The notes beneath the pieces were generated by a model. It ran no database searches. It saw nothing but the letters and a program-made list of their open reading frames with translations, and was not told where the DNA came from. The position numbers were made by a program, and so were the translations under genes. From positions 1 through 45,360 of the forward strand of contig ONIL01000023.1 in the NCBI GenBank assembly GCA_900317835.1: 45,360 nt of DNA. The letters are read 5' to 3'. This DNA is from an uncultured Prevotellaceae bacterium (GTDB lineage Bacteria > Bacteroidota > Bacteroidia > Bacteroidales > Muribaculaceae). The stretch's first letter is position 1. Each line of letters begins with the position of its first letter. Below, in pieces: positions 1 through 6,592 of this stretch.

Positions 1-209
1 TCTAAAGATAGGATTGTCTGAAAAGAACTGAATAAATCCAATACGTCTAACTCTGAAGGGGCTTCTGTCATCTGAGATAAATAATGTTGAATCTCAACTT
101 TTAAACCTTCATATTGAGGACCCTTCCATTGCACCTTCTTCAAACTAAAAATGCCTTGAGGATTTATTGATTTAGAACCCGTTTGGGTCAGATTTTCTTG
201 ATTGACCAT
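1..209 (-). CDS. Unrecognised protein, partial (start present, runs off left edge)
   Basis: An open minus-strand frame begins with ATG at 209 and has no stop before the window edge, giving about 69 residues starting MVNQENLTQTG. The visible part is hydrophilic, with no signal peptide or membrane segment, and contains KKVQWKGPQYEGLKVEI and an acidic segment SELDVLDLF. I do not recognise the family. Its codons are A/T-ending far more often than in the rest of the window, which suggests a different origin or a weakly expressed accessory gene. A 12-bp palindrome lies about 70 bases upstream in a possible promoter spacer. It lies downstream of the 3' end of tRNA-Leu, a common place for integrated elements, but no integrase is visible. 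Confidence 0.55.
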   Translation of the reverse strand, partial: MVNQENLTQTGSKSINPQGIFSLKKVQWKGPQYEGLKVEIQHYLSQMTEAPSELDVLDLFSSFQTILSL

Positions 210-279
210 AATCAACTTATTCTATAAAGACAAAAACGCACCTGTTTTTAAAAATGGTTTCATTATATTATAAATAGTG

Positions 280-291
280 ACCTATATAGGT
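280..291. promoter_or_regulatory. 12-bp palindrome, possible operator
   Basis: ACCTATATAGGT is a perfect palindrome. On the minus strand it follows a TTTG (296-293) and precedes a TATAAT-like stretch near 275-268, so it would fall in the spacer of a possible promoter for the partial gene at 1-209. That is a typical repressor site position. The promoter match itself is weak. Confidence 0.3.
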
Positions 292-440
292 GCAAATTTC
301 GCTATTTTTCTGTAAAACACAAATGAACTACTCAATAAATATATTAAATTGGCCATTGGAAAAATAAAGAATAATCATGATAGGCTTATATTTGATGTGG
401 TCGTAGCTGGTAAAGGATGTTTGGAATCAAAGAATAGAAA

Positions 441-462
441 AATGTTTTAGTAATGTTTTAGT
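441..462. repeat. 11-bp direct repeat, two copies
   Basis: AATGTTTTAGT occurs twice back to back (441-451 and 452-462) just beyond the tRNA-Leu terminator. No function is evident. Apart from this, the palindrome at 280 and the terminator, the spacer 210-521 is AT-rich and holds nothing else I can support. Confidence 0.6.
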
Positions 463-471
463 AAGAAATAG

Positions 472-503
472 AAAAAGCGCCAAAACTCATTGAGTTTCAG
501 CGC
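472..503 (-). terminator. Intrinsic terminator of tRNA-Leu
   Basis: On the minus strand a 12-bp stem (two G-U pairs) with a 3-base loop, covering 477-503, is followed by five T residues (476-472). It begins about 19 bases after the tRNA 3' end. Confidence 0.8.
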
Positions 504-521
504 CTTACGCTTTGTTTTCTG

Positions 522-605
522 TACCCAGAGCCGGGGTCGAACCGGCACGGGTGTTACCCCATTGGTGTTTGAGACCAACGCGTCTACCGATTCCGCCATC
601 TGGGC
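522..605 (-). tRNA. tRNA-Leu (anticodon CAA)
   Basis: The minus strand folds as an 84-base type II tRNA. The acceptor stem is GCCCAGA with TCTGGGT and discriminator A. The D-arm region carries GGCGGAATCGGTAGACGC. The anticodon stem TTGGT/ACCAA encloses the loop CTCAAAC, giving anticodon CAA. There is a long variable arm, and the T arm contains GGTTCGACCCC. CCA is not encoded. A promoter (CAAAGGTA on the plus strand) lies 14 bases upstream and a terminator just downstream, so it is probably a single-gene transcript. The first pair of the acceptor stem is G-U. Confidence 0.95.
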
Positions 606-618
606 GTCGAAGCGGGTG

Positions 619-626
619 CAAAGGTA
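619..626 (-). promoter_or_regulatory. -7 promoter box (TACCTTTG) for tRNA-Leu
   Basis: On the minus strand TACCTTTG matches the Bacteroidetes -7 consensus TAnnTTTG. Transcription would start near 613, eight bases before the mature tRNA 5' end. No clear -33 TTTG is seen at the expected distance. Confidence 0.7.
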
Positions 627-711
627 AGTCATTGGGGACAAAAAATCGGACATTTTTTGTCAAAATGCGATTTTTTAGGTCAATAAAGGCTGTGATAGAG
701 GGCGGTTATTG

Positions 712-719
712 TAAATTTG
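712..719 (+). promoter_or_regulatory. -7 promoter box (TAAATTTG) for tcdA
   Basis: TAAATTTG matches TAnnTTTG. The expected start of transcription near 725 leaves a leader of about 14 bases before the ATG at 739. A good -33 box is not evident. Confidence 0.6.
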
Positions 720-738
720 CGGTCAAAAATCGACAAGC

Positions 739-1488
739 ATGGACAATCTTGAACAGAGTCAAATGACTGAGAATCCTTTTGCCCGCACGGAGCTGATGCT
801 GGGTGCCGAGGCGATGGAGCGGTTGGCGCAATGCCGTGTTGCGGTGTTCGGCATCGGCGGTGTGGGGGGGTATGTGGTCGAGGCGCTGGCCCGCAGTGGT
901 GTGGGCGCGCTGGACCTGATTGACGCCGACACGGTGAGCACGTCGAACATCAATCGCCAGATTTTTGCCCTTCACAGCACATTGGGACGTGCCAAGGTGG
1001 ATGTGGCGGCCGAGCGTGTGCATGACATCAATCCGCGATGTAGTGTGACCGTCCACAAGATGTTTTACTTGCCTGAAAATGCCGATGAAATCGACATGTC
1101 GTGCTTTGACTATGTTGTGGACAGCCTGGACACTATCACGGCTAAGATGGAAATCGCGCGGAGGTGCCTGCGCCTGGGGGTGACTCACATCTGCTCGATG
1201 GGTGCGGCCTACAAGATGGACCCGATGGCCTTTCGCGTGGCGGACTTTGACTCGACGCGCATCGACCCGCTGGCGCGGATGTTGCGCAAACTGCTGCACC
1301 GCGAGGGTATCCATCACTTCAAGTGCGTCTATAGCGAGGAGGAGCCGCGGCTTAATCCTGACGTTCCCGTCTATGTTGACGGCAAAAAACAACCTGGCAG
1401 CAACGCGTTTGTTCCCGCTGCTGCCGGTTTGCTCATTGCCCGTGAGGTCATCGTGGATTTGACCCGAGGGCTGACCGCGAATCAGTGA
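739..1488 (+). CDS. tcdA: tRNA threonylcarbamoyladenosine dehydratase (TcdA/CsdL, ThiF-like fold)
   Basis: Predicted to use ATP to dehydrate t6A37 in tRNAs to the cyclic form, ct6A. The 249-residue protein has the E1/MoeB/ThiF nucleotide-binding glycine motif GIGGVGGYVVEALARSG at about 38-54, then DLIDADTVSTSNINRQ, the conserved region contacting ATP and metal, and SMGAAYKMDP in the middle, typical of this subfamily rather than MoeB or ThiF. The C-terminal GSNAFVPAAAGLLIA also fits. The length is close to the E. coli protein of about 268 residues. The ATG at 739 sits about 14 bases after the predicted transcript start; ATG 763 is an alternative. It converges on the transglycosylase gene with a gap of 5 bases and no terminator between them. 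Confidence 0.92.
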   Translation: MDNLEQSQMTENPFARTELMLGAEAMERLAQCRVAVFGIGGVGGYVVEALARSGVGALDLIDADTVSTSNINRQIFALHSTLGRAKVDVAAERVHDINPRCSVTVHKMFYLPENADEIDMSCFDYVVDSLDTITAKMEIARRCLRLGVTHICSMGAAYKMDPMAFRVADFDSTRIDPLARMLRKLLHREGIHHFKCVYSEEEPRLNPDVPVYVDGKKQPGSNAFVPAAAGLLIAREVIVDLTRGLTANQ

Positions 1489-1493
1489 CGCCG

Positions 1494-3488
1494 TTATTTC
1501 TTTTTCTTGGAGCTCTTGCCAGATGACTTGCCGGAGCTGCCTGATTTGCTAGACTTGCCGGATTTGCTTGTCTTGCTGGACGACTTGCTGGATTTCTTGT
1601 CGGCAGCGGCGGCTTTGCGGGCTTCCTCCTTGGTGGGAATCTTGATTTTTTCTCCAGCCTTGATCTTGTTGCCGTCATCAATGTTGTTGGCGCGCTTCAG
1701 GTCGTTGACCGACACGCCTGACTTCTCGGCAATCTTGGTGAGCGACTCGCCCTTCTGGACTGTCACTTCGCTGGGCTGCGCGGGTTTGGAGGATTTCTTA
1801 TGTCTGCGGCTCTTGGACGAATTGCGTGCCGACTCGTCCTTCCTGCTTGAACCAGATTTATAGTTCTTGCTGTCGTTATACTTGGCATTGCGGGAGCGCC
1901 AGTTGCTGGTGTTGCGTTTGGAAGCCGCTTGGCGTGCGTTCTGCTCATCGGAACGGTAATTGGAGGATTTGGACGCACTAGCCTGTTTGTCATTGTTTTC
2001 CTTGTCGGCTTTGGTGGTATAAGAACCCTTATACGGTGCCCTGTTGGCGGCCTCACGCTCAATGTTCTTCACCTCATCGAACTGCGCCTGCTCGCTCTGC
2101 TGGTCATTCATCGCCAGCTGTTCATCGGCACTCTGTTGCACATTGCCGTTGGCAAAGTCTTCGTTGTCGGCACTCGCATTATTGTAGCTGGGGGCCTTCA
2201 CCTTGAGGTTGTCACCTCGACGGATGCGCTCGCTGCTCATGTTGTTCATCTCCATGAGCTCAGCACTGGTCATGCCATACTTGGAGGCGATGCTGGCCAG
2301 TGTTTCGCCACGCGCCACCTTGTGGTTAATGGTGCGCACCTCGCTTTGGGCACCCTTGCCCGAAAGGTATTCCTCGGCGGTCAATACCTGTCCTCCAGGC
2401 TCAACCACGTCGCGATGGGCATAGAGGTCATCCCTGTAGTTGTCGATGCTGTCCAAACTCATGATGAAGCTCACCACCTGCTGCGAGGGCAATACCAGGG
2501 TATAAGGATGATTGTCGCCAGGGATAACGTCGGCCCGGTATTGCGGATTGAAGGTGCGGATGGCCTCGATGGGCATGTTGAGCACCTCGGCAATCTGTGA
2601 GAAATGGATGCGCCGGTTCACGGTCACAGTATCGGTGATGAGTGGTTTACTTGCAAGTGACGGGCTGATGTTGTGCTGCTTGTAATAGGTCATCGCATAG
2701 TTGGCGGCGATAAAGGCAGGCACGTAGCCGCGCGTCTCGCGGGGCAGATACTCATAGATGTCCCAGAAATCGCCAGTGCCGCCGTTACGGTGCAGCGCTT
2801 TGTTCACATTGCCAGGCCCGCAGTTATAGGCAGCAATGGCCAGTGACCAGTCGTTATAAATCTGATACAGGTTCTTGAGGTACTTGGCAGCCATAGCACT
2901 GGAACGATATGGATCACGGCGCTCATCGACCAGCGAATTCACCTCGAGACCCAGCCCCTTGCCCGTGCCGATCATGAACTGCCACAAGCCTGCGGCACCG
3001 ACACGCGACACGGCGTTGGGGTCGAGTGCGCTCTCGACGATGGGCAGATACTTGAGTTCAAGGGGCAGGCCCTCCTTCTCCAGCGCCTGCTCAAAGATGG
3101 GCATGTAGTACAGGCTCATGCCCAGCATCTCCTCGACCAGTGTGCGGCTGCGATATACGTAGCGCTCGATGTGCTTTCGCACCACCTGGTTATAAGGCAT
3201 CTCGATAACCGACGGGATAGCGGCCAGGCGACGTATGTAGGTTTCCTCACCCACCTCGCCGTTAGACTTGTTCTCGACCTCGGCATCAAGCACGGTGTAA
3301 TTCTGCAAGTACCAGTTGGTCATCAGTTTGTGCACGTCAGTATCAAAGCTCTCGGGAAAAACGATATCATCGTCGGTAATCGAATTCTTGAGCGACAGAA
3401 TGTTGTTTTTGTCACGCGGGGCAGCCAGCAAGGTGATGGATGCCAACGCCATTGTGAAAAGTAATGTCAGTAGTCGATGTTTAGTCAT
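1494..3488 (-). CDS. mltD: LysM-containing lytic transglycosylase (MltD type)
   Basis: A peptidoglycan-cleaving enzyme predicted in the periplasm. The 664-residue protein starts with a signal peptide (residues 1-23, ending LLAAP). The SLT domain spans about 125-245: the catalytic Glu is E152 in VESALDPNAVS, followed by GAAGLWQFM and AIAAYNCGPGNVNKAL. Two LysM modules lie at about 388-433 (VARGETLASIASKYGM) and 575-618 (VQKGESLTKIAEKSGV), joined by a low-complexity Asn/Ser/Lys linker. The tail after 620 is a highly basic Ser/Lys repeat ending in KKKK, possibly a wall- or nucleic-acid-contacting tail. It is the last gene of the parA-parB-DUF5683 cluster (26-base gap), linking chromosome partition and wall turnover by position. 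Membrane attachment is not evident because there is no lipobox. Confidence 0.9.
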   Translation of the reverse strand: MTKHRLLTLLFTMALASITLLAAPRDKNNILSLKNSITDDDIVFPESFDTDVHKLMTNWYLQNYTVLDAEVENKSNGEVGEETYIRRLAAIPSVIEMPYNQVVRKHIERYVYRSRTLVEEMLGMSLYYMPIFEQALEKEGLPLELKYLPIVESALDPNAVSRVGAAGLWQFMIGTGKGLGLEVNSLVDERRDPYRSSAMAAKYLKNLYQIYNDWSLAIAAYNCGPGNVNKALHRNGGTGDFWDIYEYLPRETRGYVPAFIAANYAMTYYKQHNISPSLASKPLITDTVTVNRRIHFSQIAEVLNMPIEAIRTFNPQYRADVIPGDNHPYTLVLPSQQVVSFIMSLDSIDNYRDDLYAHRDVVEPGGQVLTAEEYLSGKGAQSEVRTINHKVARGETLASIASKYGMTSAELMEMNNMSSERIRRGDNLKVKAPSYNNASADNEDFANGNVQQSADEQLAMNDQQSEQAQFDEVKNIEREAANRAPYKGSYTTKADKENNDKQASASKSSNYRSDEQNARQAASKRNTSNWRSRNAKYNDSKNYKSGSSRKDESARNSSKSRRHKKSSKPAQPSEVTVQKGESLTKIAEKSGVSVNDLKRANNIDDGNKIKAGEKIKIPTKEEARKAAAADKKSSKSSSKTSKSGKSSKSGSSGKSSGKSSKKKK

Positions 3489-3513
3489 ATTGTCTTGTCG
3501 TTTAATTCATTAT

Positions 3514-4350
3514 TCAGAAATTGATGGCGCATTGGATACCCAGCGACGGCAAGCGCCCAGGAGCGTAGCTGTTGTCGATGGCCGTCGGGGTCACATCCAG
3601 TGTCAAGTCGGGCGAGATGTCGAAGTGGGCCAATGAGGCATCCACATAGGCATCCACGATATTGATCAAATACACACCCACCATCGAAATGACGCAAATC
3701 TCGCGGTAACGCCGATAGTAGTCGCGCTTGCTCTTCATGACCTTCTGTAACCAAGCCCTATCGAGGTCACTCTCCTCGACCGTGGGCGGGAAAAAGTCCA
3801 TGTAGCTGTGGGTATCAGGGTCGTCGTCCATGACGTCACGATAGGCCTTGGAGTAATCCTTATACATTCGGTTATTCCACGACGCGCCATAACTCAACCC
3901 CACAAAGGCTCCCACCACAATGGGCAGTTTCCAGTAGCGTCGGTTATAGATCTGTCCCAAACCCGGGCACAACGCCGACATCCACAAAGCCCGCTGCGGG
4001 TCGGGATTAAAGACGCGCACCTTGCCCAATGTGGGCGACGAGGTGCTATCCATGAGAATTTCCACGCCCTCTATTCCGCGGATAGAATCGATGGAAGCAA
4101 ATGTGATGGTATCGCCCGAGGCATTGACCACGCGCACGGGACGAGCATCACCCACTGTGGCTGTATCACTGACGGTCACCGCACGGCGCTCATGATGGTT
4201 GGCAGGTACAGGCTTGGCTAACACGACAGTGTCGCCAGCAATGCCCGTAGCCACCTCCTGGGCAGCGATGCTTCCATGCCAGCACAGGCACAACAGCACC
4301 GCGGCGACAAGCCGATGCCATGTCAAGCGGTATGTGGTCGATTGTAGCAC
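3514..4350 (-). CDS. DUF5683 membrane-associated protein
   Basis: A 278-residue protein with an N-terminal hydrophobic segment and possible signal sequence (about 10-30, ending SIAAQ). Its recognisable core is ALWMSALCPGLGQIYNRRYWKLPIVVGAFVGLSYG at about 121-155, the signature of DUF5683, found in Bacteroidetes next to parAB. A second hydrophobic stretch, ICVISMVGVYLINIVDAYVDA, lies near 218-238. Function unknown. The start is GTG at 4350: AAGGAG lies 9 bases upstream and overlaps the stop codon of parB, an unusually clear ribosome-binding site for this genome and a sign of translational coupling. It sits between parB and the transglycosylase in one operon. Confidence 0.8.
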   Translation of the reverse strand: MLQSTTYRLTWHRLVAAVLLCLCWHGSIAAQEVATGIAGDTVVLAKPVPANHHERRAVTVSDTATVGDARPVRVVNASGDTITFASIDSIRGIEGVEILMDSTSSPTLGKVRVFNPDPQRALWMSALCPGLGQIYNRRYWKLPIVVGAFVGLSYGASWNNRMYKDYSKAYRDVMDDDPDTHSYMDFFPPTVEESDLDRAWLQKVMKSKRDYYRRYREICVISMVGVYLINIVDAYVDASLAHFDISPDLTLDVTPTAIDNSYAPGRLPSLGIQCAINF

Positions 4351-4362
4351 CGTGGTGTCTCC

Positions 4363-5244
4363 TTAGGCCTCTTTCAGATTGTCAAAAATGCGGATTATCT
4401 TCTCGAGCTGCTCCTCATTGGTGAAGGGGAACGTTATTTTTCCTTTACCTGACTGGTCACAGGAAAACTTCACAGGCACCCCGAAAGTTGAGGTCAAGTG
4501 CCGCTGCAGGATCTGGTAATCCTTGGCGTTGATCGGTCTGGCACCAGACGATGCCGCTGACTTGTCATTGGCCACAGCCTCTTGCATCTGCTTGGCGCGC
4601 TGTTCAACCTGGCGCACCGACAGCCCCTTCTTGATGGTCTCATTATATAACTTCAATTGAAGCTTCGGATCCTCGAGCGACAACAGGGCTCGGGCGTGAC
4701 CCATGTCGAGGGTATGGTCATGCAGGCCCAGCTGAACCTCGGCAGGCAGTTTGAGCAGACGCAGGAAGTTGGCTATGGTGGCGCGTTTCTTGCCGATGCG
4801 CTCGCTCAGGCGTTCCTGGGTGAGGTGATACTGATCGATCAATTTGCGGAAGGTGAGCGCAATTTCGATGGCGTTCAAGTCCTCGCGCTGTATGTTCTCG
4901 ATAAGCGCCATCTCGGTCACCTCACTGTCATTGGCCGTGCGTATGTAGGCCGGCACCGTATCCAGTCCTGCCAGCAGCGACGCACGATAACGGCGCTCGC
5001 CCGAGATGATCTGGTACTCGTTCTCGCCAAGGCTGCGCAAAGTCAGGGGCTGGATAATGCCCATCTCACGGATGCTGCTGGCCAATTCCTCGAGAGCCGC
5101 CTCGTCAAAGTTTTGACGGGGCTGGTCAGGGTTAGGGGTTATTTGGCTGATAGGTATTTCATTGATGGCCGAGGATCCTCCGGTCTGGATATCATCCATC
5201 GAGATGAGGGAGTCAAGGCCTTTGCCCAATGCATTGCGTTTCAT
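4363..5244 (-). CDS. parB: Chromosome-partitioning protein ParB
   Basis: A parS-binding CTPase clamp that loads on the origin region and works with ParA. The 293-residue protein has the N-terminal ParA-contact segment KRNALGKGLDSLI, the ParB/Srx domain at about 30-120 with the CTP-binding motif GERRYRA (82-88), a helix-turn-helix at about 138-162 (LTQERLSERIGKKRATIANFLRLLKLP), and a C-terminal dimerisation segment ending EEQLEKIIRIFDNLKEA. It starts 30 bases after parA and is followed by DUF5683 after 12 bases. No perfect parS is in the window, but half-site-like sequences lie upstream of parA. Confidence 0.95.
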   Translation of the reverse strand: MKRNALGKGLDSLISMDDIQTGGSSAINEIPISQITPNPDQPRQNFDEAALEELASSIREMGIIQPLTLRSLGENEYQIISGERRYRASLLAGLDTVPAYIRTANDSEVTEMALIENIQREDLNAIEIALTFRKLIDQYHLTQERLSERIGKKRATIANFLRLLKLPAEVQLGLHDHTLDMGHARALLSLEDPKLQLKLYNETIKKGLSVRQVEQRAKQMQEAVANDKSAASSGARPINAKDYQILQRHLTSTFGVPVKFSCDQSGKGKITFPFTNEEQLEKIIRIFDNLKEA

Positions 5245-5274
5245 ATTCTTGTTCTATTGATTGATGACTGTTAA

Positions 5275-6042
5275 TTACTTCTTGCCGCGGGCAATGATTT
5301 CCTGGGCAAGCTGGATGTGACTAATGGATCCGCGGCAATCCGGATCATACAGGATAACGGGCAGGCCATGGCTGGGAGCCTCGCTAATGCGGATGTTGCG
5401 CGGAATCACCGTGTTAAATACCATGTCACCAAAGTGGCCCTTGAGTTCCTCAAAGATTTCATTGGCCAGCCTCAAGCGCGCATCATACATCGTGAGCAGG
5501 AACCCTTCGATGCGCAGGGCTGCGTTGAGCTTGCCCTTGATGATGCGTATGGTGTTGAGCAGCTTGCTGATGCCCTCCAGGGCGAAATACTCGGCCTGGA
5601 CAGGGATGATGACGCTGTCGGCAGCCGTCAGGGCATTGACAGTAATCAGTCCCAGCGAGGGGCTGCAGTCGATGATGATGAAGTCATAGTCGTCCTTGAC
5701 CGCGGCAATGGCATTCTTGAGGACGCGCTCACGCCCGTTCTTCTCCACAAGTTCCAATTCGGCTCCCACAAGGTCGATGCGTGATCCCAGCAGTGTAAGC
5801 CCTTCGACGCAGGTATCCACTGTGGCACTGCGCACAGGATAGTCGTCAACTAGGCATTCATAGATGGTCGAAGACATGTCCTTGGGTTCTATACCCAGAC
5901 CTGATGTCGCATTCGCCTGGGGGTCGGCGTCAATGAGCAGCACCCGCTGACCACTTGTCGCCAGTGCCGCCGACAGATTGATGGAGGTGGTCGTTTTGCC
6001 CACACCGCCCTTCTGATTTGCTATCGCAATTATCTTTCCCAT
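5275..6042 (-). CDS. parA: Chromosome-partitioning ATPase ParA (Soj)
   Basis: A 255-residue cytoplasmic ATPase that binds nucleoid DNA and moves ParB-parS complexes. It has the deviant Walker A motif KGGVGKTT (residues 11-18), Walker A' DADPQANAT (about 39-47) and Walker B-like DFIIIDCSPSLG (about 119-130). The short N-terminus, without a helix-turn-helix, fits the chromosomal Soj type rather than long plasmid ParA proteins. First gene of the par cluster. A near-consensus -7 box and a half-parS-like sequence lie just upstream, which would allow ParB autoregulation; that is inference. Confidence 0.96.
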   Translation of the reverse strand: MGKIIAIANQKGGVGKTTTSINLSAALATSGQRVLLIDADPQANATSGLGIEPKDMSSTIYECLVDDYPVRSATVDTCVEGLTLLGSRIDLVGAELELVEKNGRERVLKNAIAAVKDDYDFIIIDCSPSLGLITVNALTAADSVIIPVQAEYFALEGISKLLNTIRIIKGKLNAALRIEGFLLTMYDARLRLANEIFEELKGHFGDMVFNTVIPRNIRISEAPSHGLPVILYDPDCRGSISHIQLAQEIIARGKK

Positions 6043-6064
6043 TTGCAGGTATTAATATCGAAAT

Positions 6065-6081
6065 TGTTTCACGGGTGCAAA
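6065..6081 (-). promoter_or_regulatory. Possible parA promoter overlapping a half-parS-like site
   Basis: On the minus strand TTTCTTTG (about 6080-6073) is one base from TAnnTTTG. The plus-strand TGTTTCACG at 6065-6073 matches the left half of the general parS consensus TGTTTCACGTGAAACA and lies about at the expected transcription start. The right half is not conserved. Confidence 0.35.
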
Positions 6082-6165
6082 GAAACATTTTTTTAGGCAA
6101 AAAACAGCTAAAAACTCCGTTAAAATGGATGAATTGTTCAAAACTAACGCTAAATGTTGATAACT

Positions 6166-6174
6166 CGTGGAACA
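6166..6174. promoter_or_regulatory. Second half-parS-like site (CGTGGAACA)
   Basis: CGTGGAACA matches the right half of the parS variant TGTTCCACGTGGAACA. The opposite half is degenerate. It lies about 125 bases upstream of parA. Confidence 0.3.
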
Positions 6175-6287
6175 TTCGGTTTTTGCCATAATGGGAAGTG
6201 CTAGCAGGCTTGTTTTGTTGTTCGCACTTTGTGAAAGTGGCCGCATCATCCCGACGCAGCCACCAATTTGTAAACCTTAAAACATCT

Positions 6288-6372
6288 TTTTAAAAAGCGG
6301 ATCTATCACATCTACGATCCGCAAAACAATAGTTTTTTCTGTTTCAATTCTTCTTTTTCACTATTAGTTGAC
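6288..6372 (-). ncRNA. Candidate small RNA between parA and the first metalloprotease
   Basis: On the minus strand a TACTTTTG promoter box (6379-6372) predicts a transcript starting near 6366. It ends about 75 bases later at a hairpin with a perfect 7-bp stem (GCGGATC at 6297-6303, GATCCGC at 6316-6322) followed by TTTTT. No open reading frame of useful length lies within it. The promoter lacks a properly spaced TTTG, so expression needs checking. The rest of the 6043-6592 spacer is AT-rich and holds the parA and protease promoters. Confidence 0.4.
6292..6322 (-). terminator. Intrinsic terminator, no annotated gene upstream
   Basis: A perfect 7-bp stem with a 12-base loop, then TTTTT on the minus strand. 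It does not follow any protein gene on that strand and is best explained as the end of the candidate small RNA. Confidence 0.6.
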
Positions 6373-6449
6373 AAAAGTAATACTTTATCTTCAAAAAATT
6401 AGCTTTAAAAACATCAAAACCTTAATCAGTTGCAACATTTAACCTTTCT

Positions 6450-6483
6450 TTTGACTGAATTATGGAAAAATGGTGTAAATTTG
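6450..6483 (+). promoter_or_regulatory. Promoter of the metalloprotease pair
   Basis: TTTG at 6450-6453, a 22-base spacer and TAAATTTG at 6476-6483. Transcription would begin near 6489, leaving a leader of about 100 bases before the ATG at 6593. Confidence 0.7.
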
Positions 6484-6592
6484 CGGGCTGTTTTAAAGAA
6501 AACGCAGTTATCGAGGCCAGTAAGTATGGTATTCTGACCTCAACTGCCGAAACACTGATTAACAAAAACTAAACTAAAACATAAACAAGTAA

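Noticed and set aside
6157-6165. TGTTGATAA, one base from a DnaA box
   Set aside because: A single imperfect copy without a cluster of boxes; not enough to propose an origin.
6462-6572. A 36-codon plus-strand frame beginning MEKWCKF upstream of the first metalloprotease
   Set aside because: Its ATG lies upstream of the -7 box TAAATTTG at 6476-6483, so it would be missing from the message; it has no recognisable feature.
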